Source: a virus
Strand: one strand, 5' to 3'
Virus record (IMG/VR): IMGVR_UViG_3300008952_000013
Span: 62,001-126,000 of that record
Length of the DNA: 64,000 nt
Shown here: piece after piece, positions 56,590-64,000 of the stretch
Numbering within the stretch: position 1 is the stretch's first letter
How the letters are laid out: every line of letters begins with the position of its first letter
Position numbers and translations under genes: made by a program
The notes under the pieces: generated by a model
Told to the model about the DNA's origin: nothing
Seen by the model: the letters and a program-made list of their open reading frames with translations, nothing else
The model's database searches: none

Positions 56590-57653
56590 TGGCTATATAT
56601 GATCTAAGAGAAGACCCTTCAAGTCTTCTCAGTGGAATTAATTCAAGATTGTTCGTTAGAGAAGAGGACGTATATGGAGAACCATATGTTAATGGACTCA
56701 TCTTTGAGGATTATTATCTTGGATTAATTCCTGGATCAGTTATCACTAAAGAGCAATCTTTAATAGAAATAGATTCTTTTACTGGAGAAAAAAGTTATTT
56801 CCCTCATCAGTTTGGTAAAAAAACTACTGGTGGGGTTTATGGGTTTCACCTTAATTGTCAAACTCTTGATAAACTATTTCTTCATGCATTAGGTGAACAA
56901 AATAGTAAAGTTTTAGATTTCAGTGTAGATAGAAAAGAATTCTTAGACTATGGTTTGGGTTTTTTACAAGTAGTAGATAGTAGTACAGAAGATCAAGGAT
57001 ATGTTAGTTATTTTTCTGGAAATAGAATCTCAAGTCTCACCATAGTATGTGCTGGTAATGAAACATTAATAAATGTTTTATTTACTTTTGTAGGTAATGA
57101 TGCTCAGTTTTTTAATAAGAGTGAAGTAATAATCCCTAATGATGCTACTAAGATAGTTGAAAATGTGTTTCCATCTTGGAATTCTCAATTATCTTTAACT
57201 AAGATTCCTAATGGGGATAGTTTTATTTTGGCTTTTAAAGATCTTGAAATAACAATAGAAAACAATCCCATAATTCCTGATTATTTTGATGGTGGGGATA
57301 CAATAAGAGAAATACAATTAGGAAGAAGAAGAGTATCAGGAAGATTTACATTACCATTATCTTCTAAAAATTCTACTCAAAACACTATTAGGTTTATTAA
57401 TGATTATTTTAATAAATCAAATTTCTTGATGCATTTTACTTGTTATCATGAGGGATATGAGAAAGGATCTACAGATCCTTTAACTGGTGATGTAGTTCAT
57501 ATTACACTCCCCAATGTAGTTTTTTCAGCAGATACTACACCTAAAAATATGGATTATGGAATATTAGGTTTTGATGTTGAATTTATAGCATACCCACTAC
57601 AACAAGGTGAGTCAGAAATCGAATATGATTTAATTCCATATACTGGAGTATAA
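56589..57653 (+). CDS. Tail-tube-type protein, paralogue 2
   Basis: 354 residues. It starts on a 1-base overlap with the previous gene and has no clear ribosome site of its own, so it depends on coupling. It shares the tube-family landmarks: SRLFVREEDVYGEPY at the start, ISSLTIVCAGNETLINVLF then VGND in the middle, and RRVSGRFTLPL plus LGFDVEFIAYPL near the end. It is the shortest of the four and lacks the loop expansions of the others. Expected to form a specialised tube ring or a minor tail segment. Sequence divergence from its neighbours is high, so the duplication is old. Confidence 0.65.
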   Translation: MAIYDLREDPSSLLSGINSRLFVREEDVYGEPYVNGLIFEDYYLGLIPGSVITKEQSLIEIDSFTGEKSYFPHQFGKKTTGGVYGFHLNCQTLDKLFLHALGEQNSKVLDFSVDRKEFLDYGLGFLQVVDSSTEDQGYVSYFSGNRISSLTIVCAGNETLINVLFTFVGNDAQFFNKSEVIIPNDATKIVENVFPSWNSQLSLTKIPNGDSFILAFKDLEITIENNPIIPDYFDGGDTIREIQLGRRRVSGRFTLPLSSKNSTQNTIRFINDYFNKSNFLMHFTCYHEGYEKGSTDPLTGDVVHITLPNVVFSADTTPKNMDYGILGFDVEFIAYPLQQGESEIEYDLIPYTGV

Positions 57654-57655
57654 GT

Positions 57656-58957
57656 ATGTATTTAACAGGCACTAATCATAGACTCTACATAGGAGAAGAA
57701 GCAACTTGGGCTGAAATGCCAACTAAAACAGGGGGTGTATATGCATCTGTGGACTTTAGTAGCGTATTTAAGCATCCCACTCTTTTTATTAACCCAGGAT
57801 CAAGACCTGCAATGCAATCCTCTATTTTAGAAGCAGAATCTTTGGGTTTTACTATTAGTGCTGGAGAATCAAAAACTTCTGTAGCTGGTGGATTTTCTTT
57901 TTATCTCCCTAGTTTTAAAAATCAAACTACAGTGGGTATGATGATTTTAATTAAACACCTAATGGGAAGATTAGATTATCCAACTGGAAGTACTGGTAAT
58001 TTACAATCATATGTTCCAGAAGATAATAAAAAATATGAGTGTAAATTAACCACTGGTGATGATGCTATAGATTATTTTGAAACTAGTGGAAATCAAGAGA
58101 AAAATTCTAGCCTTACTATGTTGTCATGTTTGAACCAAGACAAACAAATATACTTATACAGGGGCGTTAAAGTTACAGGAATGACCATTAGTGCTCCAGA
58201 TTCTAATTCAGTCATCTCTGTAGATTTTACTTTTTTAGCTAAAGAAGTCTTAAAATGTAAAACAAATACTAATTCTACATTAACTTTTGAAGATGACACT
58301 TCTTTTACTGGTTTTAACCCTACAGATATTGCTCCATCAGGATTTATTGCAGCCACTACTGGACAGATAGCAAGTTTTTACTATGGTGCTGCTGCTGATG
58401 ATCAGTCTACTTATCCCTCATTTAATGATGTAGCCAATACTTGGGGTGTTGGTAAGCCAAATGGTGCAGATAAACCCTTTACTGGATTTAGTTTGAGCAT
58501 TCAAAAACCAATGGATATGATACCATTGTTTGGTGGATCTAAAGTTACTTATACAAATGGAGTCATTGATTTACCAACTAAAAAAGATCAAAATATCATT
58601 AGTGTTCCACCAGGAATGTCTGGAAGTAAGACAGTTACTGGTTCTTTCTCTGTTCCACTACAGACTTTTGATTCTTCTATTTTTATTGGTGAGGACAATA
58701 ATTATTTAAGTTTATTTAGAAAAATAATTACGAAAGAAGTTGAACCAGTAGGTAATGAAAAATTGAGCTTTAAGTTTGGGGATAGTACAACATCTACTTT
58801 TGAGTTTGAATTTAAAAACATAAGGTTTGCAGGTGTAGACTTCACTGATATAGGTGAAGATGTAATTGACATACCTATTGAATTCTCAGCTTTACCTGTA
58901 GCTAATGAACATACAATTAATTCTTTAGAGAATTGTCAGATTAACATTACCATTTAG
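57656..58957 (+). CDS. Tail-tube-type protein, paralogue 3
   Basis: 433 residues; GGAG (57645-57648) lies seven bases before the ATG, inside the end of the previous gene. Family landmarks: NHRLYIGEEATWAEM at the start, YRGVKVTGMTISAPDSN then VDFTFLAKE in the middle, and KTVTGSFSVPL followed by IDIPIEFSALP near the end. The region around residues 200-270 is a longer loop than in paralogue 2. Its stop TAG shares a base with the GGAG of the next gene. Function as a tube or tube-like ring is inferred from the shared fold pattern and position. Confidence 0.65.
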   Translation: MYLTGTNHRLYIGEEATWAEMPTKTGGVYASVDFSSVFKHPTLFINPGSRPAMQSSILEAESLGFTISAGESKTSVAGGFSFYLPSFKNQTTVGMMILIKHLMGRLDYPTGSTGNLQSYVPEDNKKYECKLTTGDDAIDYFETSGNQEKNSSLTMLSCLNQDKQIYLYRGVKVTGMTISAPDSNSVISVDFTFLAKEVLKCKTNTNSTLTFEDDTSFTGFNPTDIAPSGFIAATTGQIASFYYGAAADDQSTYPSFNDVANTWGVGKPNGADKPFTGFSLSIQKPMDMIPLFGGSKVTYTNGVIDLPTKKDQNIISVPPGMSGSKTVTGSFSVPLQTFDSSIFIGEDNNYLSLFRKIITKEVEPVGNEKLSFKFGDSTTSTFEFEFKNIRFAGVDFTDIGEDVIDIPIEFSALPVANEHTINSLENCQINITI

Positions 58958-58966
58958 GAGATAATC

Positions 58967-60265
58967 ATGGCTATAACAGGTGCTGGTGCAGCATATATTT
59001 ATATTAGAGAAGAAGGATTTAAAAAAACTGATAGTACTTCTATAGATGGTTATGGCTATGGTATGATGAAGCCAGATGGAGTAACTTCATATTTTAAAGA
59101 AGATAAACTTACAGGGTTTTTTGAACAACAAACAGCATTAAGTGATGACAGTATTCCTGTTTTAACAGATTTAGATGACAATAAAACCCCTGTTGTTGAT
59201 GCAATGATTAGTGCTGGTACAATGCCTAGTAAAACTCATCAAAGATTTCACCCCAGGTCTTTAGGCTATAGATATGATATGAATAAAAGTTATATGTCTA
59301 AACATACAGTAGAGGGTGGATATAACTTTTATGTCAGTCAAGCACCATTTTTCAAAGAATTGTTTAACTTAGTCTACCCTGATAATGTTAATGAAGAATT
59401 GAAGTCATATGCTATATTTCACCCATTAGAAAAAATTGGTGAAGATGATGCTAAGGGTTATGTTTTTACAGGCATGATGGCTAATCAATTTAATTTTAAC
59501 ATACCAAATCAAGATGCTTTTCCAGATGCATCTATCAGTTTTATGGGTCAAGATGCTATTGTCTATACTAATGTCACCAGCGTTAGTACAGACATTACTG
59601 ACGAAGAGAGGCTATCTAAAAGAGAATTTAATCCAGGCACACCACTAGTAGCATGGAATTCTTTAATCACAATACAAGAAGTTGCAAGAGGAGTGATAGG
59701 AACTCCTGCTTCTGGAGACTATAATCCTGATACTGAAGAAGGAACTCCTGCTTCTACAGACTATAATACTGATGGTGAATTACCATTTAGTAATAACAAT
59801 TTTTTACCAGAACTTCCATTTGATATATTTGATTTTACTTTAAATGTAAATAACAATTTGATAGTTCCAGATTATTTAGATAACAGTCAATTTAGACAAA
59901 GACCAATTTCTGGAGTTAGAGAAATAACTGGAAGTTTTACTTTGGGATTGGATTTAGACTCAGTTGCAAGTCTTGTAAAAAATGATGTACTAGATGGATC
60001 TCAAGAACTTAATGTTCAATATATGCTTGAGAAATATTTATTTAGTTCTGATCTTGACAATACTCAAAAAAGAATTAAAGTAAGACTATATGAAGGAAGT
60101 GGAGATAATTTACAGATGGTTGATTTAACTTTAAATAATGTTATTTTTGAACAAGGTGGAACGCCATCAGATTTAAATATAAATTATTTAAGGGTTCCTA
60201 TGACCTATAGGGCTATATCTAGAAAGCTTGATGAACCAGAAATTAGTTTAAGTCTCACTCAATAA
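58967..60265 (+). CDS. Tail-tube-type protein, paralogue 4
   Basis: 432 residues; GGAG (58957-58960) is six bases before the ATG. Family landmarks are weaker but present: AAYIYIREEGF at the start, FTGMMANQFNFNIPNQDAF then ISFMGQD in the middle, and VREITGSFTLGL plus LRVPMTYRAIS near the end. The N-terminal part is expanded. Around residue 245 a short in-frame duplication (GTPASGDYNPD / GTPASTDYNTD) forms an extra loop. It is the most diverged of the four, so it may be a distal-tail or connector ring and not shaft. The stop overlaps the next ATG by one base. Confidence 0.6.
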   Translation: MAITGAGAAYIYIREEGFKKTDSTSIDGYGYGMMKPDGVTSYFKEDKLTGFFEQQTALSDDSIPVLTDLDDNKTPVVDAMISAGTMPSKTHQRFHPRSLGYRYDMNKSYMSKHTVEGGYNFYVSQAPFFKELFNLVYPDNVNEELKSYAIFHPLEKIGEDDAKGYVFTGMMANQFNFNIPNQDAFPDASISFMGQDAIVYTNVTSVSTDITDEERLSKREFNPGTPLVAWNSLITIQEVARGVIGTPASGDYNPDTEEGTPASTDYNTDGELPFSNNNFLPELPFDIFDFTLNVNNNLIVPDYLDNSQFRQRPISGVREITGSFTLGLDLDSVASLVKNDVLDGSQELNVQYMLEKYLFSSDLDNTQKRIKVRLYEGSGDNLQMVDLTLNNVIFEQGGTPSDLNINYLRVPMTYRAISRKLDEPEISLSLTQ

Positions 60266-60930
60266 TGATTTTTATAGATACAGTGTTGCCTAAGACTTTA
60301 AAACATGCAACACCCACTAACTACTTTTCTTTAGGGGAATCTAAAACTATAGGTAAGTTTTTTGTGAGAACTGAAGACTTAAATAAAGTTTTTAATTTTT
60401 CTAATGAGAATAATGTGCCATCAAGTGTGGGAAATTATATCTCAAATGATGAATTCAATAATATTGTTTATTTTATTGATGAAGTAGATGAACATCTTAA
60501 CATCAATGTTGAGACATTTAGATATGGATCAGCAACTGAAAATTTAGAAATATACCCATTGTCTGATGATAGGATTACTCTTTCAGCAATGAACAATAAT
60601 ATGCCTATAGGCATGAGAGTTAATAAAACATTTCCTGGAAAGAAGGGCTACACCTTATATGATGGAACTTATGTTAGCTATACACCCAATCAAAAACATA
60701 TCGTTGCTTTCAGTTTTGATTTCTTGCCAGAATCAACCTATGATAAGTTAATTGGATTAGTAGACAAGGAAGTAGTTATTTCTCCAGAGCCTATTTCAAC
60801 CCCAAAAGTCTCACCTTTTGAAGGTCAATCGTTTGTTTGTCAATTGCAGAACAATAATTTAGAGTTTGATTACACTATTCCAGTTAAAGGAGCAGGTTAT
60901 AAAGGAACTCTAACATTTTTAGAATCTTAG
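60265..60930 (+). CDS. Unidentified tail-region protein, 221 residues
   Basis: I do not recognise this protein. It starts on a 1-base overlap with tube paralogue 4 and has no ribosome site of its own, which ties its expression to that gene. It looks mainly beta, with strands such as NIVYFIDEVDEHLNINV and HIVAFSFDFLPES, and ends in a conspicuous segment GAGYKGTLTFLES. There are two prolyl/acidic loops near residue 175, no membrane segment and no signal. Position between the tube paralogues and the assembly chaperone suggests a minor tail protein or a tube-associated ring. Confidence 0.65.
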   Translation: MIFIDTVLPKTLKHATPTNYFSLGESKTIGKFFVRTEDLNKVFNFSNENNVPSSVGNYISNDEFNNIVYFIDEVDEHLNINVETFRYGSATENLEIYPLSDDRITLSAMNNNMPIGMRVNKTFPGKKGYTLYDGTYVSYTPNQKHIVAFSFDFLPESTYDKLIGLVDKEVVISPEPISTPKVSPFEGQSFVCQLQNNNLEFDYTIPVKGAGYKGTLTFLES

Positions 60931-60951
60931 CCAAAAAAAAGGAGTCATTTT

Positions 60952-61545
60952 ATGGCAAGAAGAGGAAGACCCCCCAAAAACCCTGTAGAGGGGGTTGTTA
61001 ATGAAGAAGTAGTGCCAGAGGCTACTGAAGAAGAAGAAGTTACACCAGAAGAAGATTTAACCCCTTCTGAAGAGACTGAAGAAGAAACACCAGTTGAAGA
61101 TAAACCAGCACCTCTAGCTAGTAGAGATGCACTTATTAAGAAAAGATATAGAGAAGGTGTAGTTACTACTAGCATGGATCGTTCTTTTGAAATAAAATCA
61201 ATAGATCCTAAAACAATGTTGTTAACTAGAGGTACAGCATTCTTACCAGCATTTAACGATTTTTTGGTAGACCCTAATCCTCAAGCTATTGGAAATCCAG
61301 AAATACAAAGTTTTGTTAAAGACATAGTATGTAAGGCAGTAACGTCTATTAATTTTGTAGATAAGGAATTAGAAAATTGTACTGAAGAAGAAACACCAGT
61401 TGAAGTATTAGATATTGATGAACAAGTGGAAATATTTGGTGCTGTTATGGAACTCTGCTCTACAGAGGAGGAGAGAGAGGAATGGTCGTTTTTTCCTGGC
61501 AGGATTGAAGAAACCACAGATGATCAATTGCCTGATAGAGATTGA
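60952..61545 (+). CDS. Tail assembly chaperone, short form (G-like)
   Basis: 197 residues; AAAAAGGAGTC (60936-60946) precedes the ATG by five bases, the strongest ribosome site in this cluster. Residues 1-13 are basic and contain an AT-hook-like RRGRPPKNP. Residues 14-52 are almost all E, P, T and V. The folded part (from about 58) has FEIKSIDPKTMLLTRG, then a helical region ending EEREEWSFFPG. Small, acidic, lying directly before the tape measure and overlapped by a second reading frame, it fits the G / G-T chaperones that coat the tape measure while the tail assembles. In that family a fixed fraction of ribosomes shifts frame before the stop. Confidence 0.75.
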   Translation: MARRGRPPKNPVEGVVNEEVVPEATEEEEVTPEEDLTPSEETEEETPVEDKPAPLASRDALIKKRYREGVVTTSMDRSFEIKSIDPKTMLLTRGTAFLPAFNDFLVDPNPQAIGNPEIQSFVKDIVCKAVTSINFVDKELENCTEEETPVEVLDIDEQVEIFGAVMELCSTEEEREEWSFFPGRIEETTDDQLPDRD

Positions 61546-61708
61546 TGTAATAGCTAGAAGATATAATCTTAATCCAGTTGATCTATTATTTACTGATTGT
61601 GAAAATGAATTTCTCAGATTGGCCTATATTAGGAAAATTGCAGAAATTGGAATAGAACAAGAAAACAAAGCTTATGAACAAGCACAAAGAAATGCCCCAT
61701 CTTCCTAG
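61412..61708 (+). CDS. Frameshift extension of the tail assembly chaperone (T-like part)
   Basis: This frame is open from just after a TAG at 61409-61411 and is +1 (equally -2) relative to the chaperone frame. The ATG pair at 61415 has no ribosome site and its first residues look out of frame, so I read it as reached only by a ribosome shift. The sensible part is the end: LIEIDVIARRYNLNPVDLLF, then a helix through IRKIAEIGIEQENKAYEQA. A shift at 61489-61495 would give a protein of about 251 residues (181 + 70). In related phages the extension recruits tube subunits to the chaperone-bound tape measure. Confidence 0.7.
   Translation: MLMNKWKYLVLLWNSALQRRRERNGRFFLAGLKKPQMINCLIEIDVIARRYNLNPVDLLFTDCENEFLRLAYIRKIAEIGIEQENKAYEQAQRNAPSS
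61471..61495 (+). other. Candidate programmed frameshift site
   Basis: Two slippery sequences lie within the only stretch where both frames are open (61412-61545). At 61489-61495 the codons TTT TTT C would allow phenylalanine tRNA to move +1 from TTT to TTC. At 61471-61479 GAG AGA GAG lets both AGA and GAG tRNAs re-pair exactly after a -2 shift. Both lead to the same frame. Sequence alone does not decide between them; no strong downstream hairpin is obvious before the stop. Confidence 0.5.
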
Positions 61709-61721
61709 TGGGGCATTTTTT
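61690..61721 (+). terminator. Intrinsic terminator between chaperone and tape measure
   Basis: AAATGCCCCA (61690-61699) and TGGGGCATTT (61709-61718) form a perfect 10-bp stem around a nine-base loop, followed by T to 61721. The loop holds the stop codon of the frameshifted chaperone, so a ribosome finishing the long form would melt the hairpin, while one stopping at 61545 would not. It would lower tape-measure transcription relative to the tube genes. Confidence 0.8.
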
Positions 61722-61734
61722 GTAGGAGAATAAA

Positions 61735-64000
61735 ATGGCTGGAGCATCTATAGACATTGGCGTAGTAATGCATGGTTTTGGATTCGCTAATGAATCCTTG
61801 GGAATATTGCGCCAAAGTTTTGAAAGAGTTGCTGCATCTACAGATAATTTAGAAGCTTCTGCTAAAAGATTTTCTGCTACACAAGGTAATATATCTAGAT
61901 TATCCAGTAATTTAAATAGTACATTACAAAATTCGACTAGTACTATTCAGGATTTTAACGATAAGATAAATAAATCTGATCATTTTTTTGATAACTTAAC
62001 TGAAGCTGTAGCTAGAGGAGAGCAGGAACAGGCTGATTATGAGAGAACCTTAAGGGAAGTAAATAAATCTTTACTTGACTTAGGGGTGACATTTTCAACC
62101 ATTGCTGGTACTCATTTAAGGGCATTAACTCAAGCATTACTTCAATCTTCCATACAAATGGAACAGTTTCAATTAATGCTTAGAGCTACTGGTGGCAGTG
62201 CTGATATAGCTGCATCTCAGATGCAGAGGTTAATTAAAATGGCAGATGCTCCTGGGTTGGAATTCCAGGGGTTAGTTCAAGGGGTTGCTTCATTACAGGC
62301 TACAGGTGTTAGTGCAGAACTAGCTGAAAAATCTGTATCTGAAATTGGTAACGCTTTAGCAGCAATAGGTGCTCCAGCATCAGAATTATCAGGAGTAGTA
62401 AGAGCCTTTAGTCAAATACAAGCTAAAGGTAGGGTATATGCTGAAGAAGTTCAACAAATTGCTGAACGTATGCCTCAAATTAGAACTATATTACAGGATA
62501 CTTTTGGTACAGGTAGAACAGAAGAAATCCAAAGAATGGGTTTATCAGCCAATGAATTTTTAGAGTTATTGGTTGATGGTATGAGTAATTTGAGTCGTGT
62601 AGGAGAAACTACACAAAACACAATAAAGAATTTTAATAATCAATTGTTCTTGCTAGGTTCAGAATTAGGAGAGGTAATTTTACCAGTATTTAGTGATTTA
62701 GTGAAGGGGTTAACTAATACTGTTAAGTGGTTTAGAGAATTACCCAAGGGAATTAAATCTACTATAGCATGGGTTACCTCTATTAGTGGAATTGTTCTTA
62801 CATTTTCAGCTATTTTAGGAACTGTTGTAACGACAATTGGATTTTTAATTCAGGGATTAAAACAATATTCAATTGCAAGTGCTACTGCTGCAGCAGCAGC
62901 AAATGTTCAAGCAGCAGCAGTAGGGGTTTTAAATTCACAATTAGCTCTTCAAAATGCTTTATCAAGGGGGTCAAAAACGCCTATAATTGATTCACGTTTT
63001 GGTGATGTTTCTAAGGCTAATCAAGAACTGCAAAAGATGCAAGGTAATTTGAATAAGGTTACAGCATCTACTACAGCAGTTAGTGTAGCAAGTGGATTTT
63101 GGTCTAAAATCATACCTATTTTAACTAAAGCTGCTAAGATATTTGGACTTTTTGCAGTAGTAGCAACTGTTGCATATACAGCTATATCTAAGATGCTAAA
63201 AATAACTAGAGATTCTTATCATTCTCTTAATGACTTGAGTAGGGGAATAGATTCTGTTGGGAATAAAACTTTTGATGTTTTAAACGCTCAATATAAAAAA
63301 GATGGGTTTTTAGATGCCATTAATAATAGGAATGAAGCCTTAAGAGAAGAATTAAAACTTTTAGACGAAACTAAAAATAAATCTTTTGGATCTATGAGGT
63401 TCAAAGGTTTAACTCAGGAATCTGAAGAAACTACAGAGTTATTTGAAGAAAAGTTAAGAAAAAGAGGAATAAGGTCAGAAATAGACTTGTCTACAGGACA
63501 AAGAAGATATCAGCAAAAAATCACTCCTACTTGGCAATATTTAGGATCTAGGATTGCTTCTCCTATGGCAAGTGAGAATCCAATTATTGGTTTAAAGTGG
63601 TGGACTAATCTTTTTACTAAAAAGTTATTACAGCCTAAAGTTGATAAGCAACCAGATGGTTATTTAAAAGAGCAAGGACAGAATATTCTTAAAAACCAAT
63701 ATGACCAGGCAGATCAAGAATATGTGGATGCATTAAGAAATAAAGATCCAAATTTTAAAGCAATAGTTATAGAAGTTCCAGCACCTATTCTAACTTATGC
63801 AGAAGATACTGTAGGTGGGGGTAGAACTCATAAGTTTAAATTAGATACTATAAAAAAGTTTAGAGAAACCATGTCTGAAGGAATGGATATGGTAAATAGA
63901 TTTGTTAAAGATGAGTTTGGAAAATCTAAATCATTTTTAAGTACAGATTTAAGTGGGGTAGATTTCAATGTTGATGTAGGTCTTTTAACTGTTGATCAAG
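61735..64000 (+). CDS. Tape measure protein, N-terminal part (3' end outside window)
   Basis: AGGAG (61724-61728) is six bases before the ATG. The frame stays open for 755 codons to the end of the window. Residues 1-110 are helical and coiled (LSSNLNSTLQNSTSTIQDF). Residues about 140-260 match the conserved N-terminal tape-measure domain (TIGR02675 type): MEQFQLMLRATGGS, then QGLVQGVASLQATG, then the signature IQAKGRVYAEEVQQIAERMP. Two hydrophobic segments lie near residues 341-372 (TIAWVTSISGIVLTFSAILG onward) and 468-490 (IFGLFAVVATVAYTAI), as usual for proteins that set tail length and may help DNA cross the membrane. It follows the assembly chaperone, the standard tail gene order. Confidence 0.92.
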   Translation, partial: MAGASIDIGVVMHGFGFANESLGILRQSFERVAASTDNLEASAKRFSATQGNISRLSSNLNSTLQNSTSTIQDFNDKINKSDHFFDNLTEAVARGEQEQADYERTLREVNKSLLDLGVTFSTIAGTHLRALTQALLQSSIQMEQFQLMLRATGGSADIAASQMQRLIKMADAPGLEFQGLVQGVASLQATGVSAELAEKSVSEIGNALAAIGAPASELSGVVRAFSQIQAKGRVYAEEVQQIAERMPQIRTILQDTFGTGRTEEIQRMGLSANEFLELLVDGMSNLSRVGETTQNTIKNFNNQLFLLGSELGEVILPVFSDLVKGLTNTVKWFRELPKGIKSTIAWVTSISGIVLTFSAILGTVVTTIGFLIQGLKQYSIASATAAAAANVQAAAVGVLNSQLALQNALSRGSKTPIIDSRFGDVSKANQELQKMQGNLNKVTASTTAVSVASGFWSKIIPILTKAAKIFGLFAVVATVAYTAISKMLKITRDSYHSLNDLSRGIDSVGNKTFDVLNAQYKKDGFLDAINNRNEALREELKLLDETKNKSFGSMRFKGLTQESEETTELFEEKLRKRGIRSEIDLSTGQRRYQQKITPTWQYLGSRIASPMASENPIIGLKWWTNLFTKKLLQPKVDKQPDGYLKEQGQNILKNQYDQADQEYVDALRNKDPNFKAIVIEVPAPILTYAEDTVGGGRTHKFKLDTIKKFRETMSEGMDMVNRFVKDEFGKSKSFLSTDLSGVDFNVDVGLLTVDQ

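Noticed and set aside
61415-61708. An independent 97-codon gene starting at the ATG pair
   Set aside because: No ribosome site precedes it, its first 20 residues look like out-of-frame translation, and its position matches the overlapping frame of G/G-T chaperones, so it is treated as a frameshift extension.

Overview
The window is a single, uninterrupted block of plus-strand virion genes from a tailed double-stranded DNA phage. It is A+T-rich by eye (roughly two thirds A+T) and tightly packed, with gene junctions of 0-120 bases or 1-base stop/start overlaps. No host, integrase, replication, lysis, tRNA or CRISPR sequence is visible. The fibre vocabulary (VGIxTxxPxxxLxVxG lead-ins, GDI-TATGNI ladders, S74 chaperone ends) is that of phages of aquatic bacteria such as marine cyanophages. 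A low-GC marine host is a reasonable guess, but the host cannot be fixed from this sequence. A long non-contractile tail is suggested by a tail-tube / assembly chaperone / tape-measure run with no sheath gene in view, but the window ends too early to be sure.

Region 1 (1-39255): three giant genes in tandem. They are a fibre-like coiled-coil and beta protein of at least 2048 residues (5' end outside the window), a 5742-residue modular fibre, and a 5286-residue beta-repeat fibre ending in an S74 self-cleaving chaperone. Region 2 (39256-39699): a near-consensus promoter, a 97-residue coiled-coil gene and a strong intrinsic terminator, forming a stand-alone transcription unit between fibre genes. 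Region 3 (39700-54435): a fourth giant, 4911 residues, with several families of tandem repeats and a second S74 chaperone end. The four giants together encode about 18,000 residues in 54 kb.

Region 4 (54436-60930): a promoter with a perfect 11-bp hairpin at the expected transcript start, an unidentified 80-residue protein, a probable tail terminator, four tandem paralogues of a tail-tube-type protein (404, 354, 433, 432 residues) and an unidentified 221-residue tail-region protein. Region 5 (60952-64000): a tail assembly chaperone gene whose last part overlaps a second frame, as in the G/G-T chaperones of lambda-like tails. Here the second frame is +1 (equivalently -2) and two slippery sites are visible. 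It is followed by a hairpin terminator and the first 755 codons of the tape measure protein, which runs off the window.

The genes read as one tail-building programme: tube subunits, chaperone and ruler (tape measure) build the tail shaft, while the giant fibres, two of them matured by C-terminal chaperones, provide the adhesion apparatus. The most unusual points are the size and cassette-like build of the giant fibres (inserted globular domains at a recurring entry/exit site, one apparently empty), the four tube paralogues, the repeat arrays of the 4911-residue protein, and the small regulatory elements around the 97- and 80-residue genes.
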